Shown here: in pieces, positions 26,804 to 34,181 of the stretch
Numbering within the stretch: position 1 is the stretch's first letter
Layout: each line of letters begins with the position of its first letter
Assembly (NCBI GenBank): GCA_963820105.1
Contig: CAWFYI010000001.1
Coordinates: forward strand, 744,001 to 808,000
Direction of reading: 5' to 3'
Length of the DNA stretch: 64,000 nucleotides
DNA from: CAWFYI01 sp963820105
GTDB lineage: Bacteria; Patescibacteriota; Saccharimonadia; Saccharimonadales; UBA4665
Program-made: the position numbers and the translations under genes
Notes under the pieces: generated by a model
What the model was told of the DNA's origin: nothing
The model's input: the letters and a program-made list of their open reading frames with translations, nothing else
The model's database searches: none

Positions 26804-27124
26804 CTAGCTTCCTGGCCGCCAAAGAAGTTTTCCGACGTCAACGCGGAAGTCATCTGAAACCGCCACGCCTTCGGCTTCCAGCACTTGCTTATGGCCGCGC
26901 CGGCCGCCGGGGTAGCCGGCCGCCAGGATGCCCTGCTTGTTCACCACCCTTTGCCAGGGCAGGTCCGGGTCGCCGAAATGGGCAATACCACCGACAATCC
27001 GCGCCGCGCGCGGGCGGCCGCACAAAGCCGCCAGCTGTCCGTAAGTCATCACCCGGCCGCGCGGTATCCGCGCCACCAGCGCTTCCACCTGCTGTCTGAA
27101 ATTGCTGCCGGTATCTTCGGTCAT
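26804..27124 (-). CDS. Alkyltransferase-like protein (ATL), MGMT family without catalytic cysteine
   Basis: 106 residues. The Ada/MGMT DNA-binding fold is seen: IPRGRVMTYGQLAALCGRPRAARIVGGIA (helix-turn-helix) and DPDLPWQRVVNKQGIL. In alkyltransferases the motif is PCHRV; here it is PWQRV, with Trp in place of the alkyl-accepting Cys, the hallmark of ATL proteins that flag O6-alkylguanine for nucleotide excision repair. It stands between miaA and thrS on the same strand. Confidence 0.9.
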   Translation of the reverse strand: MTEDTGSNFRQQVEALVARIPRGRVMTYGQLAALCGRPRAARIVGGIAHFGDPDLPWQRVVNKQGILAAGYPGGRRGHKQVLEAEGVAVSDDFRVDVGKLLWRPGS

Positions 27125-27138
27125 CGGGGAGCCCCGGA

Positions 27139-28986
27139 CTACTGGGACGTCTTAAGCACGCGCGACTTGGCCTCGTTAGCGACCGTCTTCAAAAACTCTT
27201 CTACCCCAAGCGCCATCGGCTCGGCGGATACCACGATATCCTTGCGCTTGCGCGGCGTCACTTCCCCGCTAGCAATCTCTTTCTCGCCGATCACCACCGA
27301 ATAAGGCACCTTGGCAACCTCTGTGGCACGGATTTTCTTGCCCACCGACTCATTAGAATCATCAATGCCCACGCGCAGTCCCAACACCTTCGCCTTGCGC
27401 ACCACGTCATCTACGAAATCCAGCGTCGGTTTCTCCTGGTTCACCGCAATGAAGCGTACCTGCTCCGGCGCCAACCAAATCGGGAACTTCCCGGCCGTAT
27501 GCTCTATATAAACCGACAGGAACCGCTCGATTGAGCCCAGGATAGCCTTATGGATCATGGCCGGCCGCTGTTTCTTGCCATGTTCGTCCGTATACTCCAG
27601 ATTGAAGCGCTCCGGCTGAATGAAATCCAGCTGCACGGTGGCGCATTGCCACAGCCGGCCTAAAGCATCGGAAACATTTATGTCGATCTTCGGCCCGTAG
27701 AAAGCCGCCTCGCCCGGATCCACCCGGTAATCCAGGTCTGCTTCCTTGGCCACCTTCTCGAGCGTCTTCTGGGCCTCGTCCCAGGCCTTAGGATCACCGA
27801 AGTAGCCGTCGCTGTCGTCCCGGAACGACAGCACTACGCTCAGCGGCATATCCAGCGCCAGGTACATCTGTTTGACCATGTCCAATATGGAGCGCATCTC
27901 GGCTTCAATCTGATCAGGCCGCACGAAGGCGTGCGCGTCGTCCTGCGTCAGCGAGCGCACCCGCGACAATCCGTGCAGCTCGCCGCTCTTCTCATCGCGG
28001 TACAGAGTGGTGGTTTCCATCAGGCGCAGCGGCAGATCGCGGTAGCTGCGCGGCCGCGCCGCGTATATCTGCGTCACATGCGGGCAGTTCATGGGTTTAA
28101 GCATGAATTTATCCTTCGACTCCACGCTGGACACGTCGAACCGCTCCGGAAACTTATCATAATGCCCGGATGTCTTGTATAGCTCGATCTTGGTCATGTG
28201 CGGGGTCCACACCGCCTCGTACCCGGCGGCGCGCTGCAACTCTTCCGAAAAGCGTATCAGTTCGTCCCTTAGCACCGTTCCGCGCGGCGTGAACAGCGGC
28301 AGGCCCGGTCCCACCAGATCGGACATCACGAACAGATCCAGTTCCCGGCCCAGCTTGCGGTGGTCGCGCCTCTTGGCCTCCTCTAAAAGTTCCAGATGCT
28401 TCTCAAGCTCTTCCTCCGTAGCGAAGGCCGCCCCATACAGACGCTGCATCTGCGGGTTGTCTTCTTTGCCGCGCCAGTAGGCCCCGGCCACGCGCATCAG
28501 CTTGAAAGCCCCCACCTTGCCCGTCGAAGCCACGTGCGGCCCCCGGCACAAATCAGTAAAGTCGCCATTCTTATAAAACGATACGTTGGCGACCTTGGCC
28601 GCCTTGCCGCCTTCGGCGATGGTGCCCAGCTCCGCGGCATCCAGGTCTTTGGCGAGCGTGGTACCGGCCCGCTTCAGATCGTTCAGCAGCTCTTCCTTAT
28701 AGGGCTGCTTGGCCTGTTTGGCCCAGTCCATGGCCTCGTCAACCGGCTTCTCAAACCGCTCGAATGGCTCGTCAGCTTTGATGATTTTATGCATCTCCGC
28801 CTCCACACGACCGAAGTCCTCTTCGGAAATCTTAGCCTTGCCGAGGTCTATGTCGTAATAAAAGCCGTCATCCACCACCGGCCCCACGCCGAACTTAGCC
28901 TCCGGCCACAGGTGTTGCACCGCCGCTGCCATTATATGCGCCAGGCTATGGCGCATAGCCTCCAGTTCATCCTTTGAGTCACCCAT
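27139..28986 (-). CDS. thrS: Threonyl-tRNA synthetase
   Basis: 615 residues. The TGS domain of long ThrRS forms is missing; the protein begins in the editing domain (MRHSLAHIMAAAVQHLWP, with HxxxH) and has the editing DLCRGPHVASTGK cysteine/histidine site. The class II catalytic core carries motif 1 (HMTKIELYKTSGH), the zinc ligands MNCPH, motif 2 (YRDEKSGELHGLSRVRSLTQDDAHAF) and motif 3 in GSIERFL. The C-terminal anticodon-binding domain follows. It is preceded by an attenuator-like leader. Confidence 0.95.
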   Translation of the reverse strand: MGDSKDELEAMRHSLAHIMAAAVQHLWPEAKFGVGPVVDDGFYYDIDLGKAKISEEDFGRVEAEMHKIIKADEPFERFEKPVDEAMDWAKQAKQPYKEELLNDLKRAGTTLAKDLDAAELGTIAEGGKAAKVANVSFYKNGDFTDLCRGPHVASTGKVGAFKLMRVAGAYWRGKEDNPQMQRLYGAAFATEEELEKHLELLEEAKRRDHRKLGRELDLFVMSDLVGPGLPLFTPRGTVLRDELIRFSEELQRAAGYEAVWTPHMTKIELYKTSGHYDKFPERFDVSSVESKDKFMLKPMNCPHVTQIYAARPRSYRDLPLRLMETTTLYRDEKSGELHGLSRVRSLTQDDAHAFVRPDQIEAEMRSILDMVKQMYLALDMPLSVVLSFRDDSDGYFGDPKAWDEAQKTLEKVAKEADLDYRVDPGEAAFYGPKIDINVSDALGRLWQCATVQLDFIQPERFNLEYTDEHGKKQRPAMIHKAILGSIERFLSVYIEHTAGKFPIWLAPEQVRFIAVNQEKPTLDFVDDVVRKAKVLGLRVGIDDSNESVGKKIRATEVAKVPYSVVIGEKEIASGEVTPRKRKDIVVSAEPMALGVEEFLKTVANEAKSRVLKTSQ

Positions 28987-29056
28987 GATTAATTTTCAGT
29001 ATACCACTCCTGTTCCGGTCGGCGCGCTTAATTAAGGTGACAGGCGCCACAGCAGT

Positions 29057-29062
29057 ATTATA
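29057..29062 (-). promoter_or_regulatory. Proximal -10 box of thrS
   Basis: TATAAT on the minus strand immediately after the leader terminator and about 70 nt before the thrS start. It could allow transcription independent of the attenuated upstream promoter. No good -35 box was found. Confidence 0.35.
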
Positions 29063-29075
29063 ACTTTTCTTAAAA

Positions 29076-29219
29076 ACAAAAAGGGTTGAATGACCTCGCA
29101 TATCATTCAACCCCCTTGCGACAAGCTTCGTCGGGACAAAACAATCTCGGCAAAACTTCACCTGTAATGAAGTACTATAGCAGGGCTAGTATTATAAGGC
29201 TAGCCTATTTATGCTGTAA
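29076..29219 (-). promoter_or_regulatory. thrS upstream promoter with attenuator-like terminator, or an independent small RNA
   Basis: TTACAG (complement 29214-29219), 17-nt spacer, TATAAT (complement 29191-29196) give a start near 29184. About 70 nt later, GGGTTGAATGA/TCATTCAACCC (complement 29083-29113) forms an 11-bp hairpin followed by TTTTTGTTTTT, a textbook terminator on the minus strand only. The roughly 110-nt RNA either is a small RNA or a leader that stops transcription ahead of thrS. No T-box sequence was recognised. Confidence 0.6.
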
Positions 29220-29344
29220 TTCTCACATGTACACATGGGGATAACTGTTCTGCCCTGACATCATGGTTGACGTTAACAGTACCGTGACCTTGCGCGCCGC
29301 AGTCATTTAAGGTACGTTATAGCCTGTTAGACTGGCCCGGATAC

Positions 29345-29421
29345 GGGCGATTAGCTCATTTGGCTAGAGCGCCACATTGACGTTGTGGAGGTGATAGGTT
29401 CGAATCCTATATCGCCCACCA
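29345..29421 (+). tRNA. tRNA-Val (GAC)
   Basis: Acceptor GGGCGAT/ATCGCCC, D-arm TAGCTCATTTGG, anticodon loop TTGACGT giving GAC, T-arm GGTTCGAATCC, CCA encoded at 29419-29421. Confidence 0.95.
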
Positions 29422-29464
29422 TTATTACATTCTTACCCCTGTTATAACAGCTGCTGCCGGGGGC

Positions 29465-29493
29465 TTGACCCGGACCAAAACGTCCTATATACT
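29465..29493 (+). promoter_or_regulatory. Promoter of the structured RNA at 29500
   Basis: TTGACC (29465-29470), 17-nt spacer, TATACT (29488-29493); the start would be near 29500. Confidence 0.7.
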
Positions 29494-29499
29494 AGTCCG

Positions 29500-29685
29500 A
29501 ATTAATCAAGGGACTGTGTATTCGTAAACCAAGCGCCTTAGACGCATTTCAGTTGTTTTACGAGGAATTGATTTCCTCGGACCCCAGCACCAATCGCATC
29601 CGCCGGATCCGCTCCACCACTGTTAATAAGTAGCGGCGAGTCCCGGAAAGCCCCACCGGAGAGACGTAAGTCTCGCCGGATTTTT
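29500..29685 (+). ncRNA. Structured non-coding RNA with own promoter and terminator
   Basis: About 185 nt. GGGACT (about 29510-29515) can pair with AGTCCC (about 29639-29644) to close the molecule. Inside are GCG/CGC and a perfect CGAGGAA/TTCCTCG hairpin (about 29562-29580). The 3' end is a terminator, CCGG-A-GAGAC/GTCTC-G-CCGG (29656-29679) followed by TTTTT. No open frame is plausible. The size, solitary gene and closing stem are compatible with 6S RNA, but I cannot identify the conserved central bubble; SRP RNA, tmRNA and RNase P motifs are absent. Confidence 0.6.
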
Positions 29686-29744
29686 ATTTGCGCCGCTCCT
29701 GGCGCCGGCTTGATGATTTAATAGCGCTATGTCAATATGTTGAC

Positions 29745-30149
29745 ATGGTTTGTGTATACTGCGGCGGAGATACGAGGGTGGTTAATTCCCGCTTGCAAAA
29801 GAAAGATAATCAGATCTGGCGGCGGCGGCGCTGCTCGGACTGCGGGGCGGTTTTCAGCACCGGGGAGGCCGCCCAATTGAGCCTGGCCTGGCAGGTATCG
29901 GACAGTGGCCGTCCTAAGCCCTTTTCACGCGATAAGTTGTTCCTAAGCCTGCATGATAGCTGTGGACACCGCAGAACGGCTCTGAGCGACGCCAGAGGCC
30001 TTACGGAGACCGTCATAAGCAAGCTGGCGGCCCATGTGAAAGACGGTACGGTCGATAAAGGCGACATAACTGGGGTAGTACAGGTGGCTCTGAACCGTTT
30101 CGACAAGGCGGCCAGCGTGCACTACGCGGCCCGCCACAAGGCTAGCTAG
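29745..30149 (+). CDS. NrdR-like regulator (zinc ribbon plus ATP-cone)
   Basis: 134 residues from ATG 29745. The N-terminus is a zinc ribbon with MVCVYCGGDTRVVNSR and CSDCGAVFST (CxxC...CxxC), matching NrdR's start; NrdR's RRRREC block appears as WRRRRCSDC. Residues 55-130 resemble the ATP-cone (FSRDKLFLSLHDSCG, ITGVVQVALNRFDKAASVHYAA). NrdR represses ribonucleotide reductase genes when dATP/ATP binds the cone. This copy is divergent, so it is called NrdR-like. No nrd gene is in the window. It lies 60 nt behind the terminator of the structured RNA. Confidence 0.75.
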   Translation: MVCVYCGGDTRVVNSRLQKKDNQIWRRRRCSDCGAVFSTGEAAQLSLAWQVSDSGRPKPFSRDKLFLSLHDSCGHRRTALSDARGLTETVISKLAAHVKDGTVDKGDITGVVQVALNRFDKAASVHYAARHKAS

Positions 30150-30172
30150 CCGGCCTGAGTAGCCGGCGCGGG

Positions 30173-31864
30173 TTAGCTGGACGCGCCGCGGCGGCGGAGT
30201 ATGCGGCGCTTCCCGGATTTGCCGCGGCCGCGCAGTTCGCCCTCGGAGGAGCGCTTCCTGCCGCCAACCACGGTGGCATGCTCGGTGACGTCGAATTTAC
30301 TGAGGTAGCGTTTGAACATCAGGCGGGTCTGCGAATTGAAAGCCGCCAGGCAGCCATAGGCCACGCTGGTGACTGGCAGGAATATCCATTGCGTGAGCAT
30401 AAATATGTGGTGGTGGCGCTTGTAGCGAGCCGGGCGCGGCGGCAGGGTTATAAGGCATACGTATATGGTGGCCAGCAGGCCCAGGATGCCAATACGCTGG
30501 ACGCGGCTGACGATGAGCGGTAGCTGGTTGGCCGCCAGGTTCTGGGGGTGCACAAGGGGCGGGATGAACGCCGCGAAGTATATCAGTAAGGGCCCGGTGG
30601 CCCAGGTGACGTGGCCTTCCAGCAAGCGGAAGAACTTGGCAACGACGTCGAACTTGGGCGCCTTGTTCCTGTGGTAGAAACCCTTGTCGGCCACGTAGGC
30701 CACGTCCGAGGCGCCGTAGGTCCAGCGGCGCAGCTGGATGAACTGGGCCTTCAGGGTACGGATATAGCCCTCGGCCAGTACCGCGTCCTGGTAGATGGGT
30801 ATGCTCAAAGGATAGACCCGGTAGTCGCCGTCGAAGTGGAAGTACGAACGCCAGAAGTGGTGACCGTCTTCGACGATGGTGCGTACGCTCCAGAAATCCA
30901 TGTCGATAAGGGCGCGCATTGATTGTGCGTGCGCCGAGAAGTTGCGGCTGAGGTGCGGGCGCTGGGTATTGACGATGTAGAACAGGTTGTTGCCGGTGGC
31001 CACGACGCGCATCAGCGTAGGCGCGTCCCAGATATTGTTAGTAAACATCGGCAGCGGTTGATACGAGGCCTTGACCGGATTGGGTGCCACGCAGTAGACG
31101 TAGCTCAGCACAGCGAAGTAACGAGGGTGGGGGCGGTTGTCGGCATCGAGCGTGGTGACGATGACCTTGGCTGGGTCGAGCTTCGCTTTCGCCAGGTATT
31201 TCTTGAGGGCGCGGCCGGCGTGCGTGATGTTGGCCCCCTTCCCCACTATCTCGCCGGGCACGCCGGCCGGATGCTTCACGGCCATGGCGTGGCGGAACTT
31301 GCCGCCGTACACCTGAATCAACTCCTGTACGCGTTTTTCGGCCGGCTGCCCGGCGCGGCCTTCGTAAGCGATGACCAGAATCATCCTGCCGGCGTCATAA
31401 TCCGAGTTGATTACCGCCTGGATGGTGGGCTCCAACACTTCCCTGCTCTCGTTGACGGTAGCGATGATAACGGCGTGGGTCAGTTCGCTCGGCTTGAAGA
31501 CTCCGCTATTCTCTTTGGCCTGTTGCCGGTAGCGCTTCAGGTTTTCGAAATGCCATTTGGGCCGCTTGATTTTCTTGTCCGTCATCTTGCCGGCCTCGAT
31601 ATCCGCCGCCAGGCCGTTCCAATCCAGGCGCATGTGTTGTTTCATGGTGCGATAGCCGGCCAGAGCGCGGGTGGTGTAGGCTATGGAGCGCACGAAGAAA
31701 ATCAACAGGTAGCCCAGGATGAAGAATACAGCCACGGTAACGTTTATCAGGCTGAGGATAAGCGGCAAGAGGAGGAGCGTCCAACTGAGGGCGCCGGGCA
31801 AAATCTCGAAGAAGCGGTAATGCCCGCGGCGGTCCTTTTCGTACGGAATCTCTAAGTCGGTCAT
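30173..31864 (-). CDS. Membrane glycosyltransferase, GT2 (cellulose-synthase-like) family
   Basis: 563 residues. Two N-terminal membrane helices (about 22-65) precede a cytosolic GT-A domain with HAVIIATVNESREVLEPTIQ, MILVIAYEGRAG, the metal-binding TTLDADNRPH (about 239-248) and a later acceptor-site segment with MDFWSVRTIVEDGHHFW (ED as putative base) and QLRRWTYG (QxxRW signature of processive GT2 enzymes). Four C-terminal helices follow and a basic tail. Such enzymes make and export beta-linked polysaccharides; the sugar is not predictable. It follows the small membrane protein gene at 31870 by 5 nt. Confidence 0.88.
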   Translation of the reverse strand: MTDLEIPYEKDRRGHYRFFEILPGALSWTLLLLPLILSLINVTVAVFFILGYLLIFFVRSIAYTTRALAGYRTMKQHMRLDWNGLAADIEAGKMTDKKIKRPKWHFENLKRYRQQAKENSGVFKPSELTHAVIIATVNESREVLEPTIQAVINSDYDAGRMILVIAYEGRAGQPAEKRVQELIQVYGGKFRHAMAVKHPAGVPGEIVGKGANITHAGRALKKYLAKAKLDPAKVIVTTLDADNRPHPRYFAVLSYVYCVAPNPVKASYQPLPMFTNNIWDAPTLMRVVATGNNLFYIVNTQRPHLSRNFSAHAQSMRALIDMDFWSVRTIVEDGHHFWRSYFHFDGDYRVYPLSIPIYQDAVLAEGYIRTLKAQFIQLRRWTYGASDVAYVADKGFYHRNKAPKFDVVAKFFRLLEGHVTWATGPLLIYFAAFIPPLVHPQNLAANQLPLIVSRVQRIGILGLLATIYVCLITLPPRPARYKRHHHIFMLTQWIFLPVTSVAYGCLAAFNSQTRLMFKRYLSKFDVTEHATVVGGRKRSSEGELRGRGKSGKRRILRRRGASS

Positions 31865-31869
31865 GGGTC

Positions 31870-32226
31870 CTAACGCAGTACGAGCAAGGCGTTACTGATT
31901 ATGACTGTGAGCACCAGAAGCAATATGCCAAGGCTCAGTATGGTGATGGCCAGCTGGCGGTGGATCTTGTAGGCGCGCAGGCTTAGCACCGTATGTATGC
32001 CCAGAATCAGCAAAGCAAAGGCTATGAAGCTTATCAAATCGATCACGCTGCCGGTCCTGAAGGCGTCGATCCCTAAGCTGGCGCGGTACTGCACGATGTA
32101 GCCTGTGCCGTGGCTGGTGCTGAGGCGCAGCAAGATAAAGATACTGCCAGCGACCGCCAGGAAAGCGTTGACACTAAGCAGCAACAGCACTAAATGATCA
32201 TGAAAATACGTTTTGGTAGCGGCCAT
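31870..32226 (-). CDS. Small membrane protein co-encoded with the GT2 enzyme
   Basis: 118 residues with three hydrophobic helices (about 12-33, 58-80, 92-116) and a short loop. No family recognised. The five-nucleotide gap to the glycosyltransferase start means the two are surely co-transcribed; a partner role in polysaccharide export is possible. Confidence 0.7.
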   Translation of the reverse strand: MAATKTYFHDHLVLLLLSVNAFLAVAGSIFILLRLSTSHGTGYIVQYRASLGIDAFRTGSVIDLISFIAFALLILGIHTVLSLRAYKIHRQLAITILSLGILLLVLTVIISNALLVLR

Positions 32227-32265
32227 ATGATTTCATATTATTGTAACATCTCTGGAGTAATCTGA

Positions 32266-32339
32266 TGGTGCGAGTAGAGGGAATCGAACCCTCATCTCAA
32301 CCTTGGGAAGGTTGCATTCTGCCACTAAACTATACTCGC
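32266..32339 (-). tRNA. tRNA-Gly (CCC)
   Basis: Acceptor GCGAGTA/TACTCGC, anticodon loop TTCCCAA giving CCC, T-arm GGTTCGATTCC, CCA encoded (complement 32266-32268). Confidence 0.95.
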
Positions 32340-32376
32340 TAAGCTATACGCGCGGCTCGCGCGCGTTGCTGAAGCG

Positions 32377-32453
32377 TGGAGCCACCTTGGGGACTCGAAC
32401 CCCAGACCTCCGCTTTACGAAAGCGGCGCTCTAGCCAGCTGAGCTAAGGTGGC
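32377..32453 (-). tRNA. tRNA-Thr (CGT)
   Basis: Acceptor GCCACCT/AGGTGGC, anticodon loop TTCGTAA giving CGT, T-arm GGTTCGAGTCC, T discriminator, CCA encoded (complement 32377-32379). It is 38 nt upstream of tRNA-Gly, same strand. Confidence 0.95.
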
Positions 32454-32622
32454 AAAGTCAATCCGTATTATAACAGTTGACCAGGTGTTAAATATCACAA
32501 TTTATCATGGGATTTATGCTTGTGTTTTTAAAATTTCGGCGGATAATGAAATTGTAACTTTAAACAATAAAAATTATGGACACCGCTTTTAGTCGGGACC
32601 ACCAAAGAAGGACGTAGGCACT

Positions 32623-32865
32623 ATGAACTTTATAGAAGCCGCGGGTGCAGCAAGACCAACGTACGATAGCGATCTTATAGCCGAGGCGCTTAGGGCAGAC
32701 GCCATAATGGCTAACGCAAGGTTCCATAGAGATGAGGCAGAAGCTAGGGGGATGGATCCACGCCAGGCCGAACTTCATAGGATGCAGTACGGAGCAAGCG
32801 TTGGGAATCTGGCAGTGTATGGCATGGGGGTCGAAGATATTCCCGCTGCCTCGTTGAAAGTATGA
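32623..32865 (+). CDS. Small hypothetical soluble protein
   Basis: 80 residues, Ala-rich and mainly helical, with no signal or membrane segment. It begins at an ATG preceded by GAAGGACG at a suitable distance, and a weak -10-like sequence lies upstream, so it is probably real. No family recognised. It stands alone between a tRNA pair and the convergent gamma-glutamylcyclotransferase gene. Confidence 0.5.
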   Translation: MNFIEAAGAARPTYDSDLIAEALRADAIMANARFHRDEAEARGMDPRQAELHRMQYGASVGNLAVYGMGVEDIPAASLKV

Positions 32866-32912
32866 CGGCCCATCTCAAACCGACCCTTAACCGCTGCCCA
32901 TAGCAGCGTAGG

Positions 32913-33461
32913 CTAGAAAATCGGCAAGCTTGAAACGACGGTGCTGTTTAAGTATTCATCGCGCATACCGGTGCCGAGCGACATAAAACCTTGCTCCACG
33001 AGCTCGCTGTAGGCACCAGGTATGACGGCCTTTATGGTCTTGCTGCGGCTGATCAGAAACCGTTCATGGCCGCTGTAGGCATAAATCGTACACGTAATAC
33101 CCGTAGGTTTATTCACAACATGCTCGGTAACGTCCAGACGCGTGTAGTGGGTTTCCCTTTTGTCCATTTTTTGTAAATCCGCCTCGGTTACTTCGAACAG
33201 GACGCCATTAGGATCAGTGGGTTTTTCGCCCCGCGCCGGGCGGCGCACGTTGAGCACCACGATGTGCCCCGGAGCCAGATTGCCGTCGGGCAGTCTGACG
33301 CATCTATGCTCCGCTGCTGTGTTATCAATTACAACGCTCCAGTCCCGGATCCAGCCTTTGAGAACTGCCGGATGAATGAGGGACGGCTGACGTCCGAGCG
33401 TCCGCGCGATGTCCTTGGCGCTTACCAGCGAGCCGTAACCGAATATGTATTGCTTACTCAT
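32913..33461 (-). CDS. Gamma-glutamylcyclotransferase-like (GGCT/ChaC fold) protein
   Basis: 182 residues. The substrate-binding signature FGYGSL is at residues 7-12, LFEVTEADLQKMDKRETHY (about 107-125) carries the catalytic Glu in the usual D-x-x-E context, and the C-terminus is helical. This fold releases 5-oxoproline from gamma-glutamyl peptides or amines. In bacteria without glutathione metabolism the substrate is uncertain. Confidence 0.8.
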   Translation of the reverse strand: MSKQYIFGYGSLVSAKDIARTLGRQPSLIHPAVLKGWIRDWSVVIDNTAAEHRCVRLPDGNLAPGHIVVLNVRRPARGEKPTDPNGVLFEVTEADLQKMDKRETHYTRLDVTEHVVNKPTGITCTIYAYSGHERFLISRSKTIKAVIPGAYSELVEQGFMSLGTGMRDEYLNSTVVSSLPIF

Positions 33462-33578
33462 GCTAGCGATTTGGCAGTGACTACAAAATTATACCTCTGA
33501 CCACCGGATAGCCGTCAAGCCTGAACACCCCGGCTTCGCGTGCTACAATGGTCTTAGGTTCAAAAAATCAACAAAAAT

Positions 33579-34073
33579 ATGAAATACAGTTTTCGCCGAG
33601 TTTCTAAAAAGATATCCGAATGGGCCGGGTCTACCATGGGTTTCGTGTTGTCTATCGTCGGCGTGGTGGTGTGGCTGACGACCGGCCCGTATTTCCATTT
33701 CTCCGATACCTGGCTGATAGCGATTACAGCTATAACGGACGTAATAATCTTCGTAATGGTCTTCTCCATCCAAAACACGCAGTACCGCGACAGCAAATCC
33801 ATACAGTTGAAGCTGAACGAGCTGATAGCATCCAACAAGCAGGCGCGCGACACGTTCATCGGCTTGGAAACCCTTACTGACAACGAGCTGGCCGAGCTGG
33901 ACGGCGAGTTCCAGGAGCTGCTGACAAAGCTGGAAGCGCCTACGTCCATGCACAAGCTTCACAAGGCCGTCAAGCAGGAAAAATCCAAGCGCCCTGCCTT
34001 TTACGAACAAGCTGAACACCTGGTCGACAGCCTGCTAAGCCCCTTGAACAACAAGGGCTCCGAACACAAGTAG
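33579..34073 (+). CDS. Low-affinity iron permease-family membrane protein
   Basis: 164 residues. Two closely spaced membrane helices (about 18-37 and 44-64) are separated by a short outer loop GPYFHFSDTW, followed by IQNTQYRDSKSIQLKLNELI, the signature of the Fet4-like 'low affinity iron permease' family in bacteria. A long helical cytosolic tail follows. Iron transport by these short bacterial forms is not established. The mRNA leader is A-rich (CAAAAAATCAACAAAAAT) with no Shine-Dalgarno sequence. Confidence 0.75.
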   Translation: MKYSFRRVSKKISEWAGSTMGFVLSIVGVVVWLTTGPYFHFSDTWLIAITAITDVIIFVMVFSIQNTQYRDSKSIQLKLNELIASNKQARDTFIGLETLTDNELAELDGEFQELLTKLEAPTSMHKLHKAVKQEKSKRPAFYEQAEHLVDSLLSPLNNKGSEHK

Positions 34074-34181
34074 TAGCTGTTTCATTAATTGGTCCGTCGC
34101 TGCTTTGGCGCAGGGTAATTGGCAGCTTTGGCGATATAGGGTATAATTAGTATGGTAAGGCCAAAATAAAAACAACAAAGA

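Noticed and set aside
28979..29161. 60-residue ORF upstream of thrS
   Set aside because: It reads through the terminator hairpin and overlaps the thrS start; the sequence is better explained as an RNA leader.
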